Shown here piece after piece: positions 1 through 7,798 of a stretch of DNA of 34,351 bases. The position numbers were made by a program, and so were the translations under genes. How positions within the stretch are numbered: position 1 is the first letter of the stretch; each line of letters starts with the position of its first letter. Location: positions 1 to 34,351 of IMG/VR virus record IMGVR_UViG_3300034145_000016; one strand, 5' to 3'. The DNA is from a virus. The notes beneath the pieces are model-generated. The model was not told the origin of the DNA. It saw only the letters and a list, made by a program, of their open reading frames with translations, and ran no database searches.

Positions 1-1
1 C

Positions 2-637
2 CTCGACCTCCCCCCTGGCGACAAGCTGGTGCTACTCGCCCTGGCCGATCAGGCTAATGACTCTGGCATTCAGTGCTGGCCGTCCGTCTCGACCATTGCA
101 AAGCGTTCGGGACAAGGGGAGCGCACTGTCCGCCGCGCCTTGGCTGGCCTGGAAAAGCTGGGCCACCTGACCCGTCATCACCGGGATGGCGTAAGCACCC
201 AATATCACGTCCACCCCTGCCAATCTGACACCCCTGCCAAATCAGCACCCCTGCCAAATGCGACCGAAACCCCTGCCAAATTGGCAGGTAAACCTTCAAG
301 AACCACCAATCCAAAGAAGGACAAGCCTTCTTTGGTCGCGCGCGAGCTTCCGGGCGACTGGCAGCCACGAGAGTTCGGGAAGGCCACAGTCAGCCGCAAG
401 GTGGTCGATGGGTGGCCTCCCGGCGAGCTTGAACGCCAGCTTGAGCATTTCCGCGCCCATCACCGGATGAAAGGGTCGAAATGGAAAGACTGGCAGGACG
501 CATGGTCCACCTGGGTACTGAACTGGCGAAGCTTCGGAGCGCGAAATGTCCACCAGCCTGCAAACGACGAGCCCCGGAACCCCATGGTCCGCGGCCACAT
601 CGCAAACGAGCGCGAGCGTGCCGGCCGCTCGTTCTGA
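2..637 (+). CDS. Replication initiator-like helix-turn-helix protein, 5' end missing
   Basis: The reading frame is open from the first bases of the window, and residues before the first internal GTG (29) read LDLPPGDKL. This fits the usual N-terminus of phage replication O-like helix-turn-helix proteins, so the true start is upstream. The winged-helix region (SVSTIAKRSGQGERTVRRAL, about residues 29-48 of the visible part) resembles the DNA-binding domain of phage O/DnaD-type initiators. A basic and proline-rich linker follows, then a C-terminal part with WKDWQDAWSTWVLNW, typical of these proteins. The role would be binding the phage origin. The 3' end overlaps the next gene by 92 bases, as expected for an initiator/loader pair. 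Exact family unproven. Confidence 0.7.
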   Translation, partial: LDLPPGDKLVLLALADQANDSGIQCWPSVSTIAKRSGQGERTVRRALAGLEKLGHLTRHHRDGVSTQYHVHPCQSDTPAKSAPLPNATETPAKLAGKPSRTTNPKKDKPSLVARELPGDWQPREFGKATVSRKVVDGWPPGELERQLEHFRAHHRMKGSKWKDWQDAWSTWVLNWRSFGARNVHQPANDEPRNPMVRGHIANERERAGRSF

Positions 638-1001
638 GATCGAGCGCATGGTGGCCAAGGCGAGCCTCGCTTATCCGGCAGCCAAGCTGAGTGACGGTGA
701 GGCCCGGGTCCGACTTGAGCTGTATGCCGATGCGTTGTCGGACATTCCCGCCGATGTGCTGGGAGTGGCGTTTCTTGAGGCCGTGAAGACGATCAAGTTC
801 TTCCCCTCGGTTTGCGAACTGCGAGCTCTGGCAGAAGCGGAGAGCGGACGCAGGTGGCGCGAGGAGCAGCAGCGGTTGCGGGAAAGTCGCCCGCATATCC
901 CGCCGCCGGCACCCGAGCCCGAGCTTTCCGCCGCCGAAAAGGTCGAGGTTTCCCGGATGCTCAAAGACACCATCCGCCACCTCTCATCGGCAGGAGCATA
1001 A
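546..1001 (+). CDS. Putative helicase-loader-like protein (G39P/lambda P position)
   Basis: The gene gives a 151-residue protein, starting at ATG 546 inside the preceding gene; an ATG at 648 is a later alternative that would shorten the overlap. Central residues about 50-95 (RLELYADALSDIPADVLGVA, then KFFPSVCELRALAEAE) match the helical pattern of small phage helicase loaders: a helix, a repeated A-x-x-x-A-I-x type segment and a 'fPsv.eLr' motif. The C-terminus is charged and proline-rich. Position directly behind an O-like initiator supports a loader role. I see no Walker motif, so it is not a DnaC-type ATPase. Family assignment is inference from pattern and context. Confidence 0.55.
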   Translation: MSTSLQTTSPGTPWSAATSQTSASVPAARSEIERMVAKASLAYPAAKLSDGEARVRLELYADALSDIPADVLGVAFLEAVKTIKFFPSVCELRALAEAESGRRWREEQQRLRESRPHIPPPAPEPELSAAEKVEVSRMLKDTIRHLSSAGA

Positions 1002-1006
1002 CCACA

Positions 1007-1567
1007 GTGGCAAGGAAGGGATCTGCAAAGCGCGAAGAAGCGGTTCCGCCCACTGCCGAACAGCAGGCGCATGGGACCTACGAGATGGGGGACGTGATCG
1101 ACCGGGAAGGCGCCAAGGCCCTTCGCGTCGGAAAGGCCTATCGCAAGGTCCGCATGATCGAGCTGCTGCACCGGCGCGGCCTGTTCACCGACGAGGAGGC
1201 CAAGGCGCTCAAGCACTACCGCCATCACGCCGACATGGCGGATCGGTCTCCGGTTCGCGACAGCCTTTGCGTCCAGCGCTTCGGCGGTAACGGCACCGGC
1301 CCCACGGTTGGAATGCTCACCGCTATCCGGGTGAGGGAGTCGTGCGAGCGGGCGGCCATGAGCGTCCAGGACATCCTGCGCTCGGTCGTGGTCTACGATA
1401 CCACGCTGAGCCAATGGGCGATGGCCCGAGGTGGAGCTATCAGCGACTGCCGCACGGTAAAAGGCGTGCGCGTCTGTTCGCTGCGCCCTACCGCTCGAGC
1501 GCTGGAAAACGCCCAGCTTGAGATCAAGATCGCGGCCCAGCGGGTCCAGAGCGAATTGGACGCTTGA
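1007..1567 (+). CDS. Phage protein of unknown function, last gene before the late block
   Basis: The start chosen is GTG 1007, because CAGGAG at 991-996 is a good ribosome site and the frame upstream only overlaps the previous gene. The 186-residue product is rich in charged helices. Segments AYRKVRMIELLHRRGLFTDE and VQDILRSVVVYDTTLSQWAM look like a compact helical domain, the second resembling a recognition-helix arrangement. It ends in a coiled helix. A gene in this place, behind replication and ahead of a terminator and the late block, could be a late regulator (Q-like) or a Holliday-junction-type nuclease. No catalytic signature is visible, so I leave the function open. Confidence 0.6.
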   Translation: MARKGSAKREEAVPPTAEQQAHGTYEMGDVIDREGAKALRVGKAYRKVRMIELLHRRGLFTDEEAKALKHYRHHADMADRSPVRDSLCVQRFGGNGTGPTVGMLTAIRVRESCERAAMSVQDILRSVVVYDTTLSQWAMARGGAISDCRTVKGVRVCSLRPTARALENAQLEIKIAAQRVQSELDA

Positions 1568-1624
1568 CCCGCCGTGCGTAATATGCAATCGGTTCGATAT
1601 TGCTGGCGCATTGCGTCAGGTAGA

Positions 1625-1648
1625 GGTCGGCCAAGCGCCGGCCCTTTT
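1625..1648 (+). terminator. Rho-independent terminator candidate
   Basis: GGTCGGC (1625-1631) pairs with GCCGGCC (1637-1643) around the loop CAAGC, with one G-T pair, and is followed by CTTTT. It lies 58 bases after the preceding stop. It would close the early/replication transcript before the terminase block. A competing stem (GCCGG with CCGGC just downstream) is also possible. Confidence 0.45.
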
Positions 1649-1763
1649 CGAATCCGGCCCAGGCCGGTCCCGCCGCCCACGACAGCTTCAAACACACCAG
1701 TCCTCCCCTAGTCGGCAGTGAGGCTCAGATCGCGCGCGGCGGGTTATATCCAGGAGAGCGTCC

Positions 1764-1838
1764 ATGACGATCGAACGCGCCCTTGTAGTTTGTGTGCTCG
1801 TCCTGTTGGTGGTGTTCATCGCCACGCGGCTGCTTTGA
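1764..1838 (+). CDS. 24-residue membrane microprotein
   Basis: ATG 1764 follows AGGAGAG (1752-1758) at a standard distance. The product begins MTIERALVVCV and ends ATRLL; residues 6-20 are almost wholly L, V, F, I, A and C. That gives one membrane span with a charged N-terminal face (E4, R5) and an R near the C-terminus. It stands alone between a terminator and the small terminase gene, 19 bases before the next ATG. The strong ribosome site and membrane-like content support translation, but with only 24 residues there is no homology argument. Its role could be holin- or lysis-related, or it could act in superinfection exclusion. Confidence 0.5.
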   Translation: MTIERALVVCVLVLLVVFIATRLL

Positions 1839-1857
1839 AAAAGTTTCAAGATTTCAA

Positions 1858-2136
1858 ATGGCAGGACCAGGCGGAGCGCGACGGGGCGCAGGGCGAAAGA
1901 AGGGAGGCACCAACCGGGTAACGCAGGAGGCCCAGGAAAGGGCTGCCGCGACCGGAGAGTTGCCCCTCGACTTCTTGCTCCGCATCATGCGCGACGAGCA
2001 TGCGGACGAGGCTAAACGTATAGACTGCGCGAAGGCGGCGGCACAATATGTCCACCCAAAGCTTAGCGCGATCGATGCCAACGTTACAGGGCAAATCAGC
2101 GTCGGAGATCTCCTCGACGCTGTTGCCGACCCGTGA
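1858..2136 (+). CDS. Terminase small subunit-like protein
   Basis: The start is ATG 1858, giving 92 residues. The N-terminus MAGPGGARRGAGRKKGG is the basic, glycine-rich lead common in small terminases and short DNA-binding phage proteins. It is followed by a helical segment ending AAAQYVHPKLSAIDANV. Small terminases recognise the packaging site and feed DNA to the large subunit. The gene directly precedes and overlaps the large terminase by 89 bases in another frame. The ribosome site is weak (A-rich). The protein is shorter than the P22 small terminase, so assignment relies on position and the N-terminal pattern. Confidence 0.65.
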   Translation: MAGPGGARRGAGRKKGGTNRVTQEAQERAAATGELPLDFLLRIMRDEHADEAKRIDCAKAAAQYVHPKLSAIDANVTGQISVGDLLDAVADP

Positions 2137-3691
2137 GCGCAAGCTACGCCGCCTCAGGGATGATTTTGAGTATTTTGCCCGGCACTGCCTGAGGATCAGG
2201 ACCAAGGCGGGCCACACCATTCCGTTTGAGATGAACCGGGCTCAGCGGTTCCTCCACGACCGACTTGAGCGCCAACGTGCAGAGTCGGGGACCGTCCGAG
2301 CCATCATCCTGAAGGGGCGCCAAATGGGCGCCTCAACCTATATCGAGGGTAGGTTCTACTGGCGGCTCTGGGGGGGCAGGGGCCTTCGCGCCTTCATCCT
2401 CACCCATGAGCAGGCCGCGACAGACAACCTGTTCGCGATGGCGCGGCGCTACCATGAAAACGTGCCTGAGCTGCTTCGTCACCCGACCCAGGCGGCCAAT
2501 GCAAAGGAACTGGCCTTCGCCGGCCGAGACTGCTCCTATGCAGTTGCTACGGCGGGAACGAAGGAGGTGGGGCGCTCAAGCACGATCCAGCTCTTTCACG
2601 GCTCTGAGGTGGCGTTCTGGCCTAATGCCGAAGAGCATATCGCCGGCTTGATCCAGGCGGTTGCCGATGTGCCCGGGACGGAGAGGCTGTTCGAGTCCAC
2701 CGCGAACGGGATCGGGAACGTGTTCCAGCGCCGGTACTCCGCCGCCGAGCGTGGAGCGAGTGAGGACTTGGCGATCTTCATGCCTTGGTTCTGGGCGGAC
2801 GACTATCGACAACCTGCGCCGGATGGCTGGTCAGCCCCGAGCAAGTGGTTGGATTACGGCGAAACCTACCGGCTTGAGCGCGACCAGCTCTATTGGGCCT
2901 TCGTCAAGAATAGGGACATGGCGACGGCTACCGGCCAGGGTGAGGATGAGCCCTGCTGGAAATTCAGGCAGGAATATCCGGCTACGGCTGAAGAAGCGTT
3001 CCAGACTGCCGGTAACAGTTTCGTCCCGTCGCCCTTGGTAGCCAAGGCACGAAAGGCGAAGGCGTTAGGGGCCGGACCACTCATCATCGGCGTTGACCCT
3101 GCTCGGGGCGGTGGGGACAAAACGGGCGTGGTCGATCGGCGGGGGCGCAAGGCCGGCGAGTATTTCTGCGACCTATGGGACATAGACGATACGATGGTGC
3201 TGGTCGGACGCATTGTCTCGATCATCAACAAGTACCGCCCCGACGCCGTGAACGTGGACGTGGGCGGGCTCGGTGCCGGCATAGTCGATCGGCTTCGCGA
3301 GCTCGGTCATGGGCAAGTCGTCAATGCCGTCAATTTCGGCTCTTCTCCGCTTGGCGTGGGGCCGACCGGTGATGAGCTTTACGAGAACCGCCGCGCGGAA
3401 ATGTGGGACGTGATGCGCGACTGGTTCACCGACCCTGCCGGGGTGGAGATACCTGACGCCGACGCACTCCATTCCTCGCTATGCGCCCCAGTCTGGGGTT
3501 CGGGGCAGACACGGCACAAGTCGAACAACGAACTTGTGATCGAGCCAAAGGACAAAATTCGCGAGCGGTTAGGCCACAGCCCCGACCTGGCCGACGCCCT
3601 AGCCTTGACGTTCGCGGTGCCGATCAGCCCCGCCGCTTACGAGTCGGACCCCGTGTTCGGATCGGGGCGCAACAGCATCACCGGATATTGA
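2048..3691 (+). CDS. terL: Terminase large subunit (packaging ATPase and nuclease)
   Basis: This 547-residue motor protein packages DNA into the procapsid and cuts the concatemer. The Walker A-like site is KGRQMGAST (about 89-97), the presumed Walker B region is LFHGSEVAFW (182-191, acidic E187), and the coupling-type ESTANG is at 216-221. The C-terminal RNase H-fold nuclease shows IGVDPARGGGDKTG (acidic D350), VNVDVGGLGAG (D404) and SPDLADALAL (D513, D516). These are the three acidic positions expected for metal binding. ATG 2048 lies 89 bases inside the small-subunit gene; ATG 2075 is an in-frame alternative. A start after the upstream stop would cost the N-terminal helix. Confidence 0.95.
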   Translation: MSTQSLARSMPTLQGKSASEISSTLLPTRERKLRRLRDDFEYFARHCLRIRTKAGHTIPFEMNRAQRFLHDRLERQRAESGTVRAIILKGRQMGASTYIEGRFYWRLWGGRGLRAFILTHEQAATDNLFAMARRYHENVPELLRHPTQAANAKELAFAGRDCSYAVATAGTKEVGRSSTIQLFHGSEVAFWPNAEEHIAGLIQAVADVPGTERLFESTANGIGNVFQRRYSAAERGASEDLAIFMPWFWADDYRQPAPDGWSAPSKWLDYGETYRLERDQLYWAFVKNRDMATATGQGEDEPCWKFRQEYPATAEEAFQTAGNSFVPSPLVAKARKAKALGAGPLIIGVDPARGGGDKTGVVDRRGRKAGEYFCDLWDIDDTMVLVGRIVSIINKYRPDAVNVDVGGLGAGIVDRLRELGHGQVVNAVNFGSSPLGVGPTGDELYENRRAEMWDVMRDWFTDPAGVEIPDADALHSSLCAPVWGSGQTRHKSNNELVIEPKDKIRERLGHSPDLADALALTFAVPISPAAYESDPVFGSGRNSITGY

Positions 3692-3702
3692 AGGATCCCG
3701 AC

Positions 3703-3909
3703 ATGGCGACGGAAACGAGCACGGTATCGAAGGCGAAGGCTACGGCGGACAAGAACGACGATGGCAAGTTAACCCTCACCGAGCGTGTCGAAGCGCTTGA
3801 GGCTGAGCTCGCCAGCATGAAGCGCGCTGCCAAGCGGACCGACACTCGGCTCACCGAAACCCGTGAGGTCATCGCCCCCCGGCTTCAGGCGCGAGGCCTG
3901 GAGGTCTAG
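3703..3909 (+). CDS. Small coiled-coil phage protein
   Basis: The start is ATG 3703 behind AAGGA (3690-3694). The 68-residue protein has a lysine-rich N-terminus and a heptad-like stretch (LTERVEALEAELASMKRAAK, about 25-44) that should form a coiled coil. It lies between large terminase and portal, 11 bases after one and 2 bases before the other, so it belongs to the packaging operon. No family recognised. A packaging accessory or DNA-binding role is possible, nothing more. Confidence 0.65.
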   Translation: MATETSTVSKAKATADKNDDGKLTLTERVEALEAELASMKRAAKRTDTRLTETREVIAPRLQARGLEV

Positions 3910-3911
3910 GC

Positions 3912-5840
3912 ATGGCCAGCGCGTTCGTACAGGAGGCTCCGCTGCCGGCTACGCCGACAATGGTCCCTGTCGAGCCCGTGCAGGCGATGGCGCTGGCAGA
4001 TAAACCGGAGCCCCATGAACGCCTAGAGATCCTCGCGGCCCATAGCGGCGACCTGACCCACGCGATGGATGCAAGCTCGCTTGCCGAGCTTGGGAGCCGG
4101 GTGGTTGAGGATTACGAAGCGGACAAGTCTGACCGCAGTGACTGGGAAGAGACGGTCAAGGCCGCGCTTCAGCACGCGGCCCAGGAGGGGAAGGATGCAG
4201 CGCGCACCTACCCCTGGAACGGCGCTTCATGCGTTCGCTACCCGTTGCTGACAGTCGGGGCGCTCCAGTTCGCCGCTCGTGCCTATCCCGCTATCGTCAA
4301 GGGTGAGGAGGCAGTGTCCGTCAAGGTGAGCGGGCGCGACGGCGGCGTTCCGGCGTCTCAGCAGGCCTCGGGTGCCCCTCAGCAGTGGGCGGCGGCGCCT
4401 GGAGCCAAAGCCGCTCGGGCGCAGCGGGTTCGTGAGTTCCTGAACAGCACGATTTTCACGCGGATTGACGATTGGGAGAGCGATACCGACGCATTGCTTC
4501 ACCAACTCCCGATTGTCGGCTGCGCCTTTCGGAAAGTGTGGTGGGACGCGGAGGCGGGAAAGCAGTGTATGGCCTTGGTGCCGGCACTTCGCCTGATTGC
4601 CCCCATCGGGGCCAAGACGTGCCGAACAGCACCCCGGCTGACTGAGGAAATTCCGGACGTTTACCCGATCGACATTTACGAGAAGATGCGCTCTGGCTTC
4701 TACCGCAATTTCGACCTGCTGCGGGCGGACGAACTGGACCGCGAGCCCAGGCTGCTGCTGGAGCAGCACCGCCTCATCGACATGGACGAGGACGGCTTTC
4801 CTGAGCCCTACGTGGTCACCGTCGACCTGGAGGCGAAGGAGGTTTTGCGGGTCGAGGCGAATTACGGCCCCCATAGCGTCAAGTGGAACGGCGACGGGAA
4901 GGTGGCTCGGATCGAGCGCGGCAATTTCTATGTGAAGTACGAGTTTTTCCCCCACCCCGAAGGTAAGTTCTACGGAATCGGGCTGGGCCACCTGCTGAAG
5001 CACATTGGGGCGGTGGTCGATACGGCGATCAATCAGATGGTGGATGCCGGCAATGCTCAGGTTGCGGGCGGCGGATTTATCGCCTCAGGTGTCCGTCTGA
5101 CCGGTACTAAGCGCACCGGCAACCTCAGGTTCCAGCCCGGCGAATATAAAACAGTCGACGTCCCGGGCGACCTGCTGCGGAATGCCATTGTCGAGCGGAC
5201 CTTCCCTGGTCCTTCGCAAATCATGATGAACATCCTGGAGATGATGCTCGGGGCAGCGACCGATATTTCGAGCGTCAAGGACGTGGTGACGGGCGAGGCA
5301 TCAAACAACGGCCAGGTCGGGACAACGCTTGCCCTAATTGAGCAGGGGCTGGCGCAGTTCACCGCTATCTACAAGCGTATCTACCGCTCGCTGAAGGAGG
5401 AATACCAGCTCCTGTTCGAGAATATAGCCCGATATGGCGGCGAGCAGGCGGCGAAGGACTATGCGGTACTGCTGGACGATCCAGCGGCTGATTTCGAGGC
5501 AGATTTCCGGCTTAACGACCTCGATATTAGACCGGTTTCAGATCCATCCAGCGTCACGAAGATGCAGAAGATGGCGCGAGCCCAGTTCCTTATGCAGTTC
5601 GTCGGCTCGCCGGGAGTCAACCCTCAGGCGATCATGCGGCGAGCTTGGGAAGCGGCCGACGTGGACGATCCAGATGAACTGTTCCTGCCACCTCAGCAGC
5701 CGCAGCCGGACCCGGCAGTGATGGCGAAGGCGGACAGGGACGTTGCTGAGGCCGAGAAGGCCAGGGTGGAAGCTGCTGGCAAGCATCTCGACAACCTCGC
5801 CAAAGCCTTCGGCGCCGGGGCGCAGGTCGGAATAGCATGA
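3912..5840 (+). CDS. Portal protein
   Basis: This 642-residue protein is in the size range of podovirus portals; it should form the dodecameric ring through which DNA enters and leaves. Recognisable segments are TYPWNGASCVRYPLLTVGAL (about 99-118, the early region that podovirus portals share) and a helical stem region including MMNILEMMLGAATDISSVKD. Next come TGEASNNGQVGTTLALIEQG and a C-terminal charged helix (DRDVAEAEKARVEAAGKHL), which may form the barrel. The start ATG 3912 follows the previous stop by two bases. The 3' end overlaps the next gene by four bases (ATGA). Confidence 0.88.
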   Translation: MASAFVQEAPLPATPTMVPVEPVQAMALADKPEPHERLEILAAHSGDLTHAMDASSLAELGSRVVEDYEADKSDRSDWEETVKAALQHAAQEGKDAARTYPWNGASCVRYPLLTVGALQFAARAYPAIVKGEEAVSVKVSGRDGGVPASQQASGAPQQWAAAPGAKAARAQRVREFLNSTIFTRIDDWESDTDALLHQLPIVGCAFRKVWWDAEAGKQCMALVPALRLIAPIGAKTCRTAPRLTEEIPDVYPIDIYEKMRSGFYRNFDLLRADELDREPRLLLEQHRLIDMDEDGFPEPYVVTVDLEAKEVLRVEANYGPHSVKWNGDGKVARIERGNFYVKYEFFPHPEGKFYGIGLGHLLKHIGAVVDTAINQMVDAGNAQVAGGGFIASGVRLTGTKRTGNLRFQPGEYKTVDVPGDLLRNAIVERTFPGPSQIMMNILEMMLGAATDISSVKDVVTGEASNNGQVGTTLALIEQGLAQFTAIYKRIYRSLKEEYQLLFENIARYGGEQAAKDYAVLLDDPAADFEADFRLNDLDIRPVSDPSSVTKMQKMARAQFLMQFVGSPGVNPQAIMRRAWEAADVDDPDELFLPPQQPQPDPAVMAKADRDVAEAEKARVEAAGKHLDNLAKAFGAGAQVGIA

Positions 5841-6070
5841 CGCAAGCGGCAACCGCCATGTGGCTGGGGTATCAAGGCGCCGATGCGGTGGACCAGATGA
5901 ATGCCGAACACGACCCGCTCCACCGAGACTTATGCAACTGGCTCGGCCTGACCAGTCACTCGATGCGAATGGCCGCTGGTGAGACGCTGACGCTAAACGA
6001 GCGCCGCCTTGCCGCACTTGAAGAGGATGCGGTTCTTCATGTGCAGCGATTCAGACAGATGAGCCGGTGA
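5837..6070 (+). CDS. Small phage protein, unknown
   Basis: ATG 5837 overlaps the portal stop (ATGA), and its own stop overlaps the next start (GTGA at 6067), which supports real coupled translation. The 77 residues form mostly helices with histidines and charged residues (DQMNAEHDPLHRDLCNWLGL, about 19-38). No signal peptide or membrane span is seen. No family recognised; it is part of the head gene operon. Confidence 0.65.
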   Translation: MTQAATAMWLGYQGADAVDQMNAEHDPLHRDLCNWLGLTSHSMRMAAGETLTLNERRLAALEEDAVLHVQRFRQMSR

Positions 6071-6312
6071 CTCGCGAGGAATATGACGGCTGGCTGGCCG
6101 ATCCTGTCACCCGTTGGGTGTTCCGAGGCCTGGAACGAGCCGCGGCTGCCGAGCAGGCGGAATGGCAGCGGGTGTCCTGGAGCAACGGGGTGGCGAACCA
6201 GAGGGTGTTGGACCAGCTCAGAGACCGCGCCTCGACGCTGCTGGAGCTTGTTGAGAACGATTTCGAGACATGGACGAAATGGAACGGGGAAGCCGGTGAC
6301 GATGACGAATGA
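6067..6312 (+). CDS. Small phage protein, unknown, GTG start
   Basis: GTG 6067 overlaps the previous stop. The 81-residue acidic helical protein (TREEYDGWLADPVTRWVF at the start, NDFETWTKWNGEAGDDDE at the end) belongs to a type often seen between portal and capsid in tailed phages. No function is known to me. The last 11 bases overlap the GroES-like gene. The short, acidic, tryptophan-containing form may suit an assembly helper, but this is not shown. Confidence 0.65.
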   Translation: MTREEYDGWLADPVTRWVFRGLERAAAAEQAEWQRVSWSNGVANQRVLDQLRDRASTLLELVENDFETWTKWNGEAGDDDE

Positions 6313-6619
6313 GAGCGGGATCAACCCGCTCGGCGCTTACGTGCTGATCGCCCTGCCTGCAGCGCAGGAGAAGATCGGCAGCGTGTTCATCCCCACAGAG
6401 GTAGCGGACAAGGACCGTTACGGCACGCAGCGTGGAACGGTGCTGGCAGCAGGGCCGAGCGTCGGTCGCGACGATAAAGGTCCGAATGGCCACGATGTGG
6501 AGCCTGGGCAGCAAGTCGCCTTCGCCCGCTACGCTGGCACGATGGTCAAGGGCTCGGACGGCGAAGACTACCGCCTCATCATGGATGTGGACGTAAAGGG
6601 GATTTATCATGGCGGTTAG
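6302..6619 (+). CDS. GroES-like cochaperonin (Cpn10 fold)
   Basis: The 105-residue product follows the Cpn10 pattern. It has an early strand LGAYVLIALPAAQEKIGSVF, a mobile-loop-like stretch IPTEVADKDRYGTQ, then RGTVLAAGP, and a later VEPGQQVAFARYAGT followed by EDYRLIMDVDVKGIY. Host GroES shows RGEVLAVG, VGDIVIF and YLIMxExDILA at the matching places. Such proteins cap GroEL for folding of capsid proteins, as T4 gp31 does. ATG 6302 is used; a GTG at 6296 is also in frame. Position between portal and scaffold/capsid fits a role in capsid folding. It overlaps its neighbours at both ends. Confidence 0.8.
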   Translation: MTNESGINPLGAYVLIALPAAQEKIGSVFIPTEVADKDRYGTQRGTVLAAGPSVGRDDKGPNGHDVEPGQQVAFARYAGTMVKGSDGEDYRLIMDVDVKGIYHGG

Positions 6620-6929
6620 CTCGATCAGCGGCTCGGATCGCCAGGCAGGGCGATATCGAACCATCGGCGGTCGGCCTGTGGCGGTATTGGCTTCAGAGAG
6701 CGACCCGGCAGGCTCTTCGGAAGCAGTCACTCCTCACGACACGAATCCATTGGCTGGCGGTCCGACCCGGTCGCTCTACGTCGGCGTTGCGGGCGATATC
6801 GTCGTGCGTCTCGAAGACGACACCACCGACCGCACGTTCAAGGCGGTCGCTGTCGGATATCATCCGCTCCGCGTGACCCATGTGCGCGCTACCGGAACCG
6901 CAGCGACGGATATTGTCGCCCTGTTCTAA
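6609..6929 (+). CDS. Spike base protein-like (RCAP_Rcc01079 type)
   Basis: The protein has 106 residues. The pattern is characteristic: a flexible N-terminus, AVTPHDTNPLAGGPTRSLYV, then GVAGDIVVRLEDD, VAVGYHPLRVTHVRATGTAA and TDIVALF. It matches the small beta-rich proteins annotated as spike base in Rhodobacter gene transfer agents and phages. They are thought to sit on capsids or tail spikes. Here the gene lies in the head module between the cochaperonin and the scaffold, which would suit a capsid spike or decoration base. The start overlaps the GroES-like gene by 11 bases. Confidence 0.7.
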   Translation: MAVSSISGSDRQAGRYRTIGGRPVAVLASESDPAGSSEAVTPHDTNPLAGGPTRSLYVGVAGDIVVRLEDDTTDRTFKAVAVGYHPLRVTHVRATGTAATDIVALF

Positions 6930-6985
6930 GCATTCCCGATAGCGGGATGAGCCGGCCCGGCGAGGGGCATCCAGAGGAAAGCCAG

Positions 6986-7798
6986 ATGGCAGATGAAGAA
7001 CTGGCCGGCGCCTTGCCGGCCCAGGATGGCGGCGTTGCGCCGGTCGACCCCGGTGATCCCGTTGTCGATCATGGCGAAGCCCAGCCACCCAAAACAGTGG
7101 AAGATTTTGCGCGGGAACGCGGATGGAAGCCGAAAGAGGAGTTTTCCGGCAACGCCGATGATTGGCGGCCGGCCGAGGATTTCATTGCCTTCGGTATGGA
7201 CCGGAACAAGAACCTAATCAGCGACGTGAAGCATCTCCGCGACACCACCGAACGGATGGCGCGGACCACTGCCGAGCTCACTGCCCAGGCCGTGGAGCGG
7301 GCGCGTTCCGAGGAGCGCGCGAGGCTTGAGGACATTCATCGCCGCGCTGTGGAGGAGGGGGACCAACCCACCGCCTTTCAAGCGATGCAGAAGGTGGCTG
7401 AACTGTCACAGCCGGCATCGGTGCAGGCTCCATCTGGACCGCCTCCCGAGGTTCAGTCCTGGGTGCAGCGCAATACGTGGTTCAACAGTGACCCGCTTGC
7501 CAATGCCAGGGCGATCGAGGTGGCCGAGCGGCTCAAGCACCTGCCGACACCCGACCAGCTTGCCCAGGTGGAGCGCGCGATCCGCAAGGAGTTCCCGGAG
7601 CACTTTCCATCCCCCGCTAAGCAGCCGGCCTCGGTCGCCGCGCCCGGCAGCCGCGTGGCACCCGTGGGCGGCCGCAAGAAGGGATTCGCGGACCTCCCCG
7701 GAGATGCCCAGCAAGTGGCGCGGGAGATGGTTCGCAAGGGCATCATCAAGTCGACGGATGCCTATGTCGAACAGTTTTTTGAGCAAGGAGCGGCTTGA
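6986..7798 (+). CDS. Capsid scaffolding protein
   Basis: ATG 6986 is chosen for GAGGAAA at 6974-6980; an ATG at 6947 lacks such a site. The 270-residue acidic, helix-rich protein has the signature of podovirus scaffolds. It opens with a disordered acidic N-terminus, then ARERGWKPKEEFSGNADDW and RPAEDFIAFGMDRNKNL, and a long charged coiled coil about residues 70-130. It ends with a basic C-terminal region (GGRKKGFADL) that could bind the coat. It directs procapsid assembly and leaves before maturation. Position just ahead of the capsid genes agrees. The stop overlaps the next start (TGATGG). Confidence 0.8.
   Translation: MADEELAGALPAQDGGVAPVDPGDPVVDHGEAQPPKTVEDFARERGWKPKEEFSGNADDWRPAEDFIAFGMDRNKNLISDVKHLRDTTERMARTTAELTAQAVERARSEERARLEDIHRRAVEEGDQPTAFQAMQKVAELSQPASVQAPSGPPPEVQSWVQRNTWFNSDPLANARAIEVAERLKHLPTPDQLAQVERAIRKEFPEHFPSPAKQPASVAAPGSRVAPVGGRKKGFADLPGDAQQVAREMVRKGIIKSTDAYVEQFFEQGAA

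Noticed and set aside
1590-1670. tRNA-like stretch (GGTAGAGG ... TTCGAATCC)
   Set aside because: The TTCGAATCC has no 5-bp T-stem with a 7-base loop, no acceptor pairing and no anticodon arm. The region is better explained by a terminator hairpin.
1743-1748. TTATAT as a -10 promoter box for the late operon
   Set aside because: It is only a few bases from the AGGAGAG ribosome site, leaving no room for a normal leader, and no -35 box fits 16-18 bases upstream.
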